Positions 47,240 through 59,028 of a stretch of 64,000 nucleotides of DNA are shown here, piece after piece. Every line of letters starts with the position of its first letter. Within the stretch, counting starts at the first letter, position 1. The notes below the pieces were generated by a model. That model searched no databases. It had not been told where the DNA came from and saw only the letters and a list, made by a program, of their open reading frames with translations. Made by a program: the position numbers and the translations under genes. The stretch spans positions 38,056,969 through 38,120,968 of the forward strand of contig CM038468.1 in the NCBI GenBank assembly GCA_021464415.1, written 5' to 3'. Source of the DNA: Lonicera japonica. Lineage: Eukaryota > Streptophyta > Magnoliopsida > Dipsacales > Caprifoliaceae.

Positions 47240-50200
47240 AGGTTTTAATCCTTCTATTATAAATTTGAAGCTGTAAATTGAAAGAATCCAATAATTTAGG
47301 GGAATTAGTGTAATTTACTCTAAAATGCTTGGGGCGATATAATGTGTCGTTTCGTGGCAATACTTCTTAAACAACAAATATTGTATACTTTAATGTCAAT
47401 TTTATTTTTAATTGCTATAAATTTTATTAAATTAAATATTTACTTTTATATTCCATTTTTAACCTTACTTCTGAAAGGGTGGAGCTATTGCCAATCGCTA
47501 AATCTTTCTATAACACTCTCACATTGACTCGTTACAATAGAATTGAGTATATATATATTGACTTAGTATAATAAGGCCGGATATACCCATATTACTCGGT
47601 GTAAAATGGCCAAATCAATATAATTTTTTTTATTTTTAATATTAATTCGATCTCATTATACTAAGTAAATAATTATATACTTGATTTTATTGAACCAAAT
47701 CAATACAAAAGGTATTAAAGTGAAATTTGGGGGTGTGACAACAATAACCCCACTCTTCTGAAAATCGCCTTAGCCGTGTGATGTGTTAACTCAAGGCAAA
47801 CTCTACGACGGATCAACGGTTGTGATGAAAGCTCTCATTAAAAGAGCCTGGCTAACCCCGAGATCCGAGAATCTCTGGGGCTGTTTGGTTCGAAGTTAAC
47901 TCTGTCCTGTACAGTCTTATCTCTTGTCTGGATTAGACACGACCCTACTCTGAGTTAAAATTAAAAAGAGCCCGATTTTATTGTCGATCTACTGCATCAT
48001 TATTGGACGCGTGTTAATGTGTGGAGACGACACGTGTAAGGGGGCATGGAGGTTGCTGTGAACAGGCAGGTTGATGTATCATATCATCTAACTTCACATG
48101 GGATACGCTGGGTGTGGGTTATGAGTGTTTTGTTTGGATGTGAAATCATGATATGTGTGATTTTGTGCAAGTGTTTTTGTTTTGTTCTAATTTTTTTTTT
48201 TAAAAAATAAATAAATAAAAAAATACAATTATTTCAAATTAATAGTTTTATTTTTATTTTAAAACGGAATATGTTATTAAAATACTAAAACTGTGAAAAA
48301 GGGAGAGTGAAAAAAAAATACTCCCTTAAAAAAATGAACTGGTTTCGATAAGCGTATGTGATTTTTCAAAGCATTGTAGAATATTAGATCACATGCACAC
48401 GCGATGTTGTAATACTCGTATGTATATGATTTAAAGATAAAAATATAATAACATTCGAATAAGGTCCAGTGGTTAATTATTAGTGTTGGTTGTTTAATAT
48501 TAAAGGTTCAATTTCTGTTGCTAGTAATTTTTTTTTAAGAAAAAAATATTAAAAGTAAAATAGATATTTCAAAAGTACAGAACTTAGTTACAATTGTTTT
48601 AAATTAAGAGTTTTTAAAAATCTATTGTAATCAAGAGCATTAACCAACTTTCATATTTATTGAGAATTATTAATTTCAGCTTGAGTAATAATAATAAGCA
48701 AAGGAATTGAGTAATGATAAATGAGTTATATAACCAAATTTATATTCTTTCCCTCTCAAATTAACTATCGCATTTTATTTCTATACTTTGCAAAGAAGAA
48801 TCATAAAATAGAGTTAGGTCTTGAGTTCAGAATCGAATAACGAATCATCTTTTTTAAAAAAACTTTAATTAGATGTCGTCTTTGCACATATATCGACATT
48901 ATAACTTTGTATACTTTTACAGTAATTAACAAATAGCGATAGCGTAATCCACATCTATTCATATATTGTTAGTCACATATATCATTAGTATAATCCACAC
49001 ATTCCATTGTTGTTGATAGTTGGCATTAGTATTAATCCACCGTATGTATATATATATTCTTTGGTATTTTACCTTATTTCTTTCTAAAATTTTTACTTTG
49101 TGAAACTACGTGCATTTCTTTTTTGTAGTGAAGAAACTTGGACAAGTAGCCTCTTTTGAACATAAAATAATTTTAAAAAATAATTAAATATGAGATATAA
49201 TATATTTTCAAAAAGATTACAACTAGTTATTTGAAATTTTAAAATAAATTACTAGTAAAAGTAAAGTATTGTCAGTGATATTAATGGTTAAAAGTGATGG
49301 GAGGGGATGTTGCTCAAATAATGACGAAAAATGACAGATGCTAAATCTGTTCATCTCTCTTTTATTTTCTTTTTTAACTTTTCAAGAAATCTTTTTTTGA
49401 ATTTTGACTTTGGGGTTGGAATTGCTGAAAGTCACGTGCTGCCCTCTGCTAAAATTCTTGTCGGTTTTTTTTTCTTCCTTTTTTTTTTTCTGAACAAATA
49501 TTCTTGTCGGATTGGACCCTCTACTTGTAATTTATATAGACAGTAGAATCTTCTTATATAATTTATTAATCAATTCCACTGCCATAAATAATAGTAGTAT
49601 CAAAAAAAGGGAAGTAATAACTATTGTCCAAACATTAAAATACCGATTAAACTTGATTGATTTATGGTATTTGTCAAAAGGTCTCCTGTTTGTTATTTCA
49701 AATGATTAATGCTTTTATTTTGTTCTTTTAAGCAAAGTATATTCAACTAACCTTTTTGTTTTGAATAAAAGTAAATCATTCACGTTGAAATTAAGAGTTT
49801 CGTAAGATATTTTTTTATGTGATCATACTTGACACTAAAAAATTTTATGTTGTAGAGTTTGAACTAATGATTTATGCTTCATAAGTCCATTATGATGATT
49901 GAAGCTGGCGAAATGATTAACGCTAAACATATGGAGGATAATGCACAAAATATTGAAAGTAGTTCAAAATATTTAATTATTTTGATTAATTTAGTAATTG
50001 ATACTTTATTTTATGTATTGACTTTTAGTATACTTTATATTATTAATTAAACAATACTTGGTCTTTGAAACCTCAATTACTTTGAACTTTATGGCTTCTT
50101 TTTAAGTTTTTGTTTTTCAAAATACCATATATAGTTTGAAACTTATCCACTCATCAAGCTGCTCTCGATTACCCTATTTCTTGAATTCTCCAAAATGGAT

Positions 50201-50950
50201 ATGCATTTAGCGTCAACATGTCTTTAGATTGAGTCGTAGCTTAGAGGAGGCGAGGCCAGGCTAAAGCCGGGATCTTTCTTTAAAAAAAAAGTAGTAGTAG
50301 TCATTATTGTTAAAACTTAATTATTTGAGCCACCGGTATTTATAATAAAGTATAGCATAACCTTTAAAATTAGTACTTTTGGTAATTAAAACTTGTTTGT
50401 GTAGTAATTTAAAAGAGTTTGTTAGATACTAACAAGTTAAAAGCCATATTTCGAATCCTATCCCTTCCCTTCTTTTTTCCTCTTAGTTCGGATCACGAAT
50501 TTTATCTAAAATTGTAAACACTTGAATACAAATGGATACTATTATATCATAAATACATGTTCAATAATTTCATAAACTATGACAAGTGCCACCAGCTGCC
50601 TATACAGTCATAGATGTTCAATCATTTATATGTAATAATTTTCAACTTTAGAGAAAGTTGATATGGCCTCTATAATTAACTTATCATATTGATTATTGAC
50701 TGCATAGCGTAACAAATAATGCAAATTTTTTTCTACTCATGAATAAATAACGTGGTGAGCAAATGTTACATTTTGCCAAATTAAGAACTTGTTGGTAGTG
50801 CTGTCAAATCAATCTACTTATATAATTGCATCACAATTGCTAGACATATATATATAAGGTGAAATAGCGAACATTTGTGCATCCATATCAAGAATGGATT
50901 TGTAATTATGTCAAAATTTTGTTGTACTAATTTCCTTCTTTTTTCTATGA
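47240..50950. other. Gene-free AT-rich region
   Basis: No gene. A moderately GC-rich stretch at about 47740-48160 includes GGGGCTGTTTGGTTCGAAG, a MITE-like end whose partner I could not place. At about 48462-48525 an A-box-like and B-box-like pair (TCCAGTGGTTAA; AGGTTCAATTTC) hints at a SINE remnant. The ORFs at 49331-49546 and 49512-49709 are not coding by any sign I can see. Confidence 0.45.
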
Positions 50951-50951
50951 T

Positions 50952-51429
50952 TTTTTTTTGAGAAAATAGAAGATTAATTTATTCAACAAAAAAAGCAAAG
51001 ATACAGCAAAATAAAGATCAAGCCTCTTCGATTTATAAAGGAGACATTTCTCACAAAACTGCATATACTTTAAAGAGATGCATTAAATTTTGCAAACGAT
51101 TAAGTCACGAAGTTATACGGCCTCGCATTTTACCAAACATACATTAAAAAACATATACTCTTGCGCAACTTGAGCGATATCTTCCACAATGACACTTCCT
51201 AAACATAATTATCTCCCAATGCATTTCTAGCAATATTATCAACTTCCAAAATAACATCTCGTATCTCCTGAGTCAAGAGCAAACATAGTTGCCTCCAAAT
51301 TGGCCTTCGGCGAATTTGACACCAGGAGAGCCATAGTAGAACAGCAGAGAAGTCCGCGACCTCATTTCCAATCAAGCACCATGCATGTAAGGGGGTACGT
51401 GCATTAATTGGTTGATGGAAAAAATACAT
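50952..51429 (-). mobile_element. Possible LINE 3' end or retrocopy
   Basis: On the minus strand an AATAAA-type signal (GAATAAATTAAT) lies about 20 bp before an A9 tail, which appears on the + strand as a T run at about 50952-50960. The 76-residue minus-strand ORF 51199-51429 includes CLLLTQEIRDVILEVDN, which faintly recalls the RNase H region of plant L1 elements. No target duplication was found. Confidence 0.3.
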
Positions 51430-51836
51430 CGTCTTACTGCACTAGATATTTGAAACAAATCAACTGATGGCATATAAGCTTGGCGATTGTTCGTGGTTAA
51501 AATAATTTTGAGATGGATGATTTTAATATATACACAATTATCTAACCAATACGCGTTAGCCTGCTAGAATGAGATATATCACATTAAAAAAAAGTCACTT
51601 TAAATTTTAGGTTTGTTAATATATCTGACAAGAAGATGGGTCCCAATGATTTTTATAATACGCGTGGACTTTGGAAAAAAGATAAAATCACTTTATTTCA
51701 TTAATAGATGTTATGGTATGTCGTATAAACTTCAAATTAGTCCAGATAATTGACTTAAGTGAGGAACTTTTTCAAACTAGACTTTGACATGCATGTAGTG
51801 CAAGTCGTCTTCATTCCCCTTGTGAATATCCAAGAG

Positions 51837-51840
<4 letters not shown>

Positions 51841-51892
<52 letters not shown>
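51841..51892. repeat. (AG)26 microsatellite
   Basis: 52 bp of uninterrupted AG, preceded by AGAGACCG. Likely highly polymorphic. Confidence 0.97.
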
Positions 51893-51895
<3 letters not shown>

Positions 51896-51989
51896 TTAGG
51901 TAACTACTGTGCATATTTGTAAAGATAAGGCAATATTGGATAATGCACAACCCATACACGTACGTACATAGAATAACATGTCAAATACA

Positions 51990-52120
51990 TTCAATCCATC
52001 GGTAAGTGTCGTGGCCTAGCAGTAAGCACTGTCATTCTTCTCATCCAATACTTGAATTCGAGCTCTTTTGAAGAGATTTTGTGGTACTAGACCGCTTGCT
52101 AGTTATAAGATACGTTATCT
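51990..52120 (+). mobile_element. SINE-like remnant
   Basis: An A-box-like GTGGCCTAGCAGTAAGC at about 52009 is followed about 45 bp on by a B-box-like TTGAATTCGAGCTC. The spacing suits a tRNA-derived SINE head. No tail or duplication was defined. Confidence 0.35.
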
Positions 52121-52854
52121 CCTATTGAGCCCATTGATCATTTTCTCTTTCATTGAATTCATCAAGAACTAACTTACTGAGTCTGATAAGGATCCAATGC
52201 TTTTTGGCGAATCTGTAGCATGCCACTCATATATATATATATATACATATATCCAATTTTCATTTCTCAACTAAAAGAAATTGTATTCAACACACAACTT
52301 TTTCGATATATTTTTAAAATGAATAGCATTTATATTTTTATAATTCATACCAATACTACATCATTCACGATAATTTTAAAAGTACAATTAAAAGTTAGTT
52401 TAGTTAAATACATCTCGTTTAGTTATTATTATTTTTTCTTATATTCCAGTGCAGATATTCAAAATATAAAAATGTGTATATATCGAAAGAGAAAATGAGG
52501 TCAGCCCAACGCAAAAATAATATCACTTAAAAACAGTGTTTACTATTACAAAATGCGTGATGATATGATATGATTATTACTTTGAGAGTTGGCTTAAAGT
52601 AATTTGATTCCCATTCAATAATAATTTCGAAGGAGGAACTAAAGATCGCAAAAGTTGGTCTTTTAACTGTTGTCTTTATGACTTTTTCTTTGCAAGTTTT
52701 AATTATGTTTAGATTGTTCATTCACGTGACCCTCTTGGTTCTTAGAAAAAGTGGCCCAAATCATGACTTTTTCACAATGATTAACTTTGATTTGAAGAAA
52801 GCATGCTTAAAGAGACTAAAGAACAATATTACGTAGTAATAAAGAAATCATAGG

Positions 52855-53015
52855 TATATAAAATTAATTAATCAAGTTATCGGACTAAGTGAAGTGTTAG
52901 AAATTGTCTTGATCGCGGAAAAAATAATGCAAATTGATGTCGTGCAATGATTAATTAATGCACTTTCTGACATTTCATTTAATTTAATATTGTGATCATC
53001 ATTTAATTTAGCACA
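52855..53015. mobile_element. Fold-back MITE, copy 2
   Basis: It is related to 19438-19603: the right arm shares AATGCACTTTCTGACA and ...ATTTAATTTAGCACACC, and the left arm has ATTAATCAAGTTATCGGACTA as its imperfect complement. The Helitron starts immediately to its right. Confidence 0.4.
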
Positions 53016-53028
53016 CCTATCTATTTTA

Positions 53029-55408
53029 TCTATAATAAAATGCTCTACAAGTCTTCCCTAATTGACACGTGGCATGTAATAATTAAATTTTAATATTTCT
53101 CTCAATATATATATACTATATTAATCTTCTCCAAATCCTATAATTATAACAACTGTACTAATTAAATTTTAATATTCATTAATTGTATTGTATGACGTCA
53201 ATTCTATATATATATATATATAATATTAATCTTCTCTAAATATGTGTATTAATTATAGAATATATAATATATTAATTTTCTCCAAATCCTATAATTATGA
53301 CAACCGTGCTAATTAAATTTTAATATTCATTAATTGTATTGTATAACGTCAATTCTATATATATATAATATTAATCTTCTCTGAATATGTGTGTCAATTC
53401 TAAAATCTATCTATTTCTATTTTATATATAATAAAATGTTCTACAAGTCTTCACTGATTGACGCGTGGCATGTATTAATTAAATTTTAATATTTCTCTCA
53501 ATATATATATCTAATTATTATTGTAATTAGTATGGCTCCTTATTAATTAATATTAATAATAATTGCTCCGTTATATAAATATTTAATAATATCATTTAAT
53601 GTATTCATTGTGCCATTTCCCAATGAATTGTACATTATTTCACTATCTTTTATTAATTATTATGTCACTATCTTATTTTTTTTTTTTTAATAATACAAAC
53701 TGTTTCCTTTCCATATCTTTCCTCTATGAGTTACACAATTTCAAAATCTAAACTTAATTCTAATTATTAAAATGTAATTGCCATCTAATTATATATATAT
53801 TTTATCTCATTTCCGTATCTTTTCCCTACGAGTTACATAATTTCAAAATCTAAATATTATATACACCATATAATATATTAAGGCTAAATATTATATCATT
53901 GAAAATATATAAATCATTGATTTATATATTACTAAAGTAAGTTAATATAGAATTAATATAGCTGAATCAATCTTAAAGTAAGGTAATATATTTATCAATT
54001 GAAATAATATGATATATTTCAAAAAATTATATTTTTAAAAATTCATTGATTCAGTTTTAATTGGTTTTGATTTTAACAATTTCTAAAATAAATTTATATG
54101 ATTAATATAGCGGTTGGTCTCCTATACTGAAATTTGGAGCCGAATCAATGATTTATTATATAAATATTTAATAATAATAATTAGTTGATTACTTTTTAAT
54201 TATTTAATATATAATTCTCTCCTTTCACTAGAGACTGACACGTGTCAGTAATAATTATTTCATCTAATTTTTTATTTTTTTTAAAAAATGATTTTAAATT
54301 AATTTTCTCCTTAATTCCTACTCATTATTGCAATCCGTTAGCAATATTATAAATAGTTATAAATACACCACTTTCAAGCAAATTAATACCATCACTTCCC
54401 TCTTTATTCCTCTTCCAATTTCATTTGTAACTCTCATATTTAATTATTTTAATATCTCATTTGTAACTCTCATATTTAATATTAATTATTTCATTTTTTT
54501 AAAAAAATTAATGTTAAATTAATTTTCTCCTTAATTCCTACTCATTATTGCAATCCGTTAGCAATATTATAAATGTTATAAATACACCACTTCCAAGCAA
54601 ATTAATACCATCACTACTCTCTTTAATCCTCTACCAATTTCATTTGTAACTCTCATATTTAATTATTTTAATATCTCATTTGTAACTCTCATATTTAATT
54701 CTTTAAATATCTAATTATTGACTTATACTTAATGCTATTATGATTATTCTTAAGATATATATATATATATATATTATAGATATGTGTTTTTCCCCACATC
54801 TATCTTCTATACATAATACATGCACTAATAATATCTCCTTATTTTTTATATATATTTTTCCCTCTCTCTCTCTATATGTATATTTTCTTTTAGATTATAC
54901 TTCGTCCATCTCAATTGAAGAACATGGTATAATTTGAGGATTTTACATCCGAAATAATACAAGAGGTTTTGTTCCGTATATATAATTTGTGTTGGTTAAT
55001 TCACTATTGAAGAGTTTGATTATTATTGTAAAATTTTATTTATTTATTTGTTACTTGAATTAAATTTTTTTTCTTTGCTATATATTTTAATCAATAGAAG
55101 AAACTAAAAAGCAGTTTTTTGCAGTGTTAAAAATCATTCGCGTGTTTGAATTTCTATCCGATACTTTTTCCCCTCAAATTGAAGTGTTTATATAATAATG
55201 TAAGATTATTTTTCTTTCCTCCCATAAATTTTATATACTATTGCTCAACTTTTTTAGTCATCGAGTCTCAAAATATACAATGTTAAAATAATATACAAAC
55301 GTGAAATATGGTACATATTTAATTGTAAGAATTTTTTTTCACCTTTTCAATTTAATTATTAATATTTTTTTTGTTAAATAACCACGCATCGCGTGGTTTG
55401 TACACTAG
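53029..55408 (+). mobile_element. Non-autonomous Helitron
   Basis: The left end reads TCTATAATAAAATGCTCTAC preceded by A (an alternative TC start lies at 53020). The right end has a perfect-stem hairpin CCACGC-ATC-GCGTGG about 8 bp before CTAG, followed by T, so the element sits between A and T as Helitrons do. There is no Rep/helicase ORF. The left-end sequence is repeated at about 53425 (TATAATAAAATGTTCTACAAG), and a 220-bp tandem duplication lies inside. The short ORFs within it are not genes. Confidence 0.8.
54301..54730. repeat. 220-bp tandem duplication inside the Helitron
   Basis: Both copies begin AATTTTCTCCTTAATTCCTA (54301 and 54521) and contain CAATCCGTTAGCAATATTAT and ATAAATACACCACTT. 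Within each, CTCATTTGTAACTCTCATA is itself repeated. Confidence 0.9.
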
Positions 55409-57480
55409 TTATTACCTAAATTACTATCATTCATTAATTTCTCACACTATTTTACCTTCATTTACTTTTTTTTTCTTTTCCTCATTTTTATTTCTAATTA
55501 CTCCTCTATCTTAAATTAAGAGTTCATTATTTTTTTGCATGTCTAAAATCAAGAATCTAAGTTTTTTTATAGGACTATTGGGATGTCTCAAATTAAAAGT
55601 TTGATCAATTTCTATATTAGACATAATTAATGTGTTGAATCTCACAAGATAAATAAGATTTGTTCTCGACCATTTATTTTTAAAGCCAAAACAACATACT
55701 CAATTATCTAAATAACAAATTTAATTAGCAAATAAACCTTTTTTTTTTGCAAAATGCAAGCTTGTATGAGCAAAATTGAAATTTCTAAAAATTTCACATG
55801 ACTTCAAATACCTTCTAAATATAACGGTGTATATATATATATATGTGCGCGCGCGCAATTAAGTATCTGGATTCTTTAATTTTCACATCTTTGAGTCGTT
55901 TCTTTTATATATAAATTTTTGCAGTGAAAAACGTTAGACAACTTCTTATTGATCGGTGGTCATTAATAAAACTTCTTTGCTATTATGTGAAATTCATTAC
56001 TTGATTATATAGCCTCAAAAGAAAATTAGTCTCCGATTTTGAGACATTAAAAAAAACAGTTGAAACCTGATTTGACACATAAGTAATTTTTTGTGTATAT
56101 CTTATATAAAGTTGAAAAGAAACTGGACAAAAGAAAATCTCTTATTTATATAATAGAAAAATAAAAGTAACAAAGATATATGTTAAAACGTTCAGAGCCA
56201 TATATATATATTATCCAAGGCTTTTTCCTAATGTGTTTTTGTTTTATATATATATATATATATTTAAAACTCTAGTCAAGCAATAAAGCGATTTTTTTTA
56301 AAGAAATTGTAATGGATTAAACAAACATGGTAACCCTTCCCAATTGCATGATCTCTTAAAGAAATTTTTTGAAACTGTTCTTAACGGAATTTGAGCTATC
56401 TTACTTCACGGCCACCTTTGAGCTTTCTTCAAAGACTTACTTTCGCTTTTATTCCGCCATAATTAATCTATCAACATCTTGTTGTCCTCAAGTTCTTTTT
56501 CAAAGACTTGCTTTCATTCTAGATTCGTTATACATGCATTACCATCCCTTAAAAAAATAATCAATTGTTCCGTCAAATTTATACTTAATTTTACACATAA
56601 GATTTTTTTTTTGAAATTAACATCTTCTTTAAAGGAAAACTAATTAAAGCCAAGGTGATACTATTGAGAAGGAGACAACCAATTTTGAATTTTGAATTGA
56701 ACAGTTTAATTATCCTTCAAATTTTGAATTGAACAGTTTACAATTACTCAATTCATGATTTTAAAATTATTTGTTTTTAGTTGTGAAAATTGAGCAATCA
56801 TAAATATAATAATTCAAGTTAATTAATGAAAATACAAATCAAGTCATTTGATGTAAAAATTGGAATTGTTTAATTTTCACTTGATATATTTCAAGTCGTT
56901 CTAATGTTACTTGATGTTGACATCTCTACGCACTAAATTTCAAATAACTTCGTTTAAATCTTTCAAACACTATATAAATAGAATTAAATTATTTATAAAT
57001 ACACAAATTTCTGGTTTACTAATTAGTTTTAAATTAGATAATTTATACAACTAAATAGCGCCAACAAATTAAATTTTAAACCTAATCCAACCAAGAGGGA
57101 GAGAGAGAGAGGAGTTGGGTAGGTAGGAGGCAGAGGAGATAAAACCATGCATGTGAGTGGAGTGGAGAGTGGAGCATATACAGTGGGGGAGAGTTGAGGA
57201 GGAGGAATGGCTGAAATTGACACACTTAAAACCAAATCCAACATAAAACAAAGTGCGTTTGGTGGTATTACACTCACTGGTTTTGTATATATATATCTTA
57301 ATATATTTTTGTTCTAGATGTCTTTTTTTAATATTTCAAAGGGATAACACCTATCACATTTGTTTTTTTATTTTCTTTTGTTCTCTTTTGTGAGGATTAT
57401 TGTTGAAAAAGAGTTCTAGATTATAACATGCGGAAGATTACAAGATTATTTTGACTTTTCTCATACTAAATAAATAATTG
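55409..57480. other. Gene-free AT-rich region
   Basis: No gene. A (TA)n-TGTGCGCGCGCGC tract at 55830-55857 could adopt a Z-DNA-like form. A purine-rich GAGAGAGA stretch lies at about 57097-57112; the minus-strand ORFs over it (57029-57277) are low-complexity. Confidence 0.5.
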
Positions 57481-57484
57481 ATGA

Positions 57485-57585
57485 ATGTGACACTTCATTT
57501 ATTTTAAATGTATTATTGCATTAAAATTATTATAATCAGGATGTGACACTTTATTTATTTTAAATGTATTATTGCATTAAAATTA
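57485..57585. repeat. 56-bp tandem duplication, second copy interrupted by a MULE
   Basis: Copy 1 is 57485-57540 (ATGTGACACTTCATTTATTT...ATTATAATCAGG). Copy 2 starts at 57541, breaks off at 57585, and resumes at about 58576 after the transposon. Copy 1 therefore shows what the insertion site looked like before. Confidence 0.85.
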
Positions 57586-58584
57586 AGGAAAAAAACAAAG
57601 AAAACTCTAAAGTTTGGGAGTATTTGTAATCTCGACCTCAAAATTTGAAACTTTGCAATCGTGCCTCCAAAGTAATTTTTCATTGCAAATTGGACCCCTC
57701 GTCTAACTCTCCTGTTAAAGCTAACGGAAAGCTGACGTGGCAACCAAACTTCAGGTTTTTTTTTTTTTTTTTTTTAAAAAAAACTTTTCATTTTCTATTA
57801 AAATGTTTTTTTTTTAAAAAAACTTTTCATTTTCTATTAAAACACATCAAAAAGCCAAAAAGAAAAAAGTACCTGTAGGCAATGAAAACTCTTGCTTCGC
57901 ACATCAAAAAGCCAAAAAGAAAAAAGTACCTAAAATAAAACTACTACTAATTTTCTAACTAAAAGCTTCGCAAAAATGACGTAAAATAAAACTACTACTA
58001 ATTTTCTAACTAAAAGGCAATTTTAATAAGAGTAATTTGATAGATATTTTAAAACCTGCAATTTGAATTTCAAAACCTAATAAAACAATTCTCAAATAAC
58101 ACAATAAATACATACATGCATTGTGTTAGGAAGCCACGAATTTGAACCTTCTTTAAATAATACTTATTTTTTTTTAAGTGATTGTGTTAGTTAGAAGCAT
58201 GTAGATTTAGTAAAAAAAAAATTATTTTGCCTTTTTAGTTAGAAAATTAGTAGTATTTTTTTACGTCATTTTTACGAAGCAATAGAAATTTTAGGTATTT
58301 TTTTTTGGCTTTTTGATGTGTTTTCATTGTCTACATATTTTCTCATTTTAATAGAACATTTTAATAGAAAATGAGAAGTTAAAAAAATAAAATAAAATAA
58401 AAAAAATTGAAGTTTGGTTGCCACGTCAGCTTTTCGTTAGCTTTAACGGGAGAGTTAGACGGAGGGTCCAATTTGTAATGAAAAATTACATTGGAGGCAT
58501 GATTGCAAAGTTTCAAATTTCGGGGTCGAGATTGCAAATACCCCCAAACTTCAGGGTTTTCTTGGTTTTTTTCCCTTAAAATTA
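57577..58584. mobile_element. Mutator-like (MULE) non-autonomous element with 9-bp target duplication
   Basis: The element is 57586-58575 (990 bp). Its long inverted arms start AGGAAAAAAACAAAG and (inverted) GGGAAAAAAACCAAG and extend about 165 bp, including GACGTGGCAACCAAACTTC. The 9-bp direct repeat TTAAAATTA lies at 57577-57585 and 58576-58584, the size Mutator elements make. Inner arms also form an imperfect fold-back. The ORFs at 57555-57743 (minus) and 57645-57878 (plus) lie in the arms and are not genes. Confidence 0.88.
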
Positions 58585-58591
58585 TTATAAT

Positions 58592-59020
58592 CGGGACTGG
58601 TCCTACGATTTAAAGAACTCTGTGCAAAAACTTAAAACAAATAAGAAGAGAGAGAACGAATAATTGTTATTTTTTTCTAAAAACAGAAAAGAATTATTGG
58701 GTATTTAACAACAGTTGAGGAGAGAGAAAAAAAGGAGAGACGTAAGGGAGTTAATTAGTAGTAAACTATATATAACTTGGAAAGATTTAAAAAAAATAGA
58801 TATATAAATAAAAGTTTGACCAATGTAGAACTTCATATTTTATATTCGTTGGGCCTTAATAATTTAAACTTTAAATTTGGGTCCTTTCATCGTCTACAAA
58901 TACAAATAAATGCCACAATTTAAGCTCTTAATTTTATAATAAATAAATGTTAGTCACTATTTAAACCTTAAGTTATATATATATGATTGTCCACCCCGCA
59001 AAGTCTTAGAGCCGGCCCTG
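58592..59020. mobile_element. hAT-like element beside the MULE
   Basis: It starts CGGGACTGGTCCTACG and ends TAGAGCCGGCCCTG, inverse CAGGGCCGGCTCTA. The flanking 8 bp are ATTATAAT (58584-58591) and GTTATAAT (59021-59028), matching at 7 of 8, as expected for an aged hAT duplication. 429 bp, non-coding. Confidence 0.72.
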
Positions 59021-59028
59021 GTTATAAT

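Noticed and set aside
51199..51429. Host gene on the minus strand
   Set aside because: The ORF is short and isolated, with no upstream exons. It is better explained as a retroelement 3' remnant.
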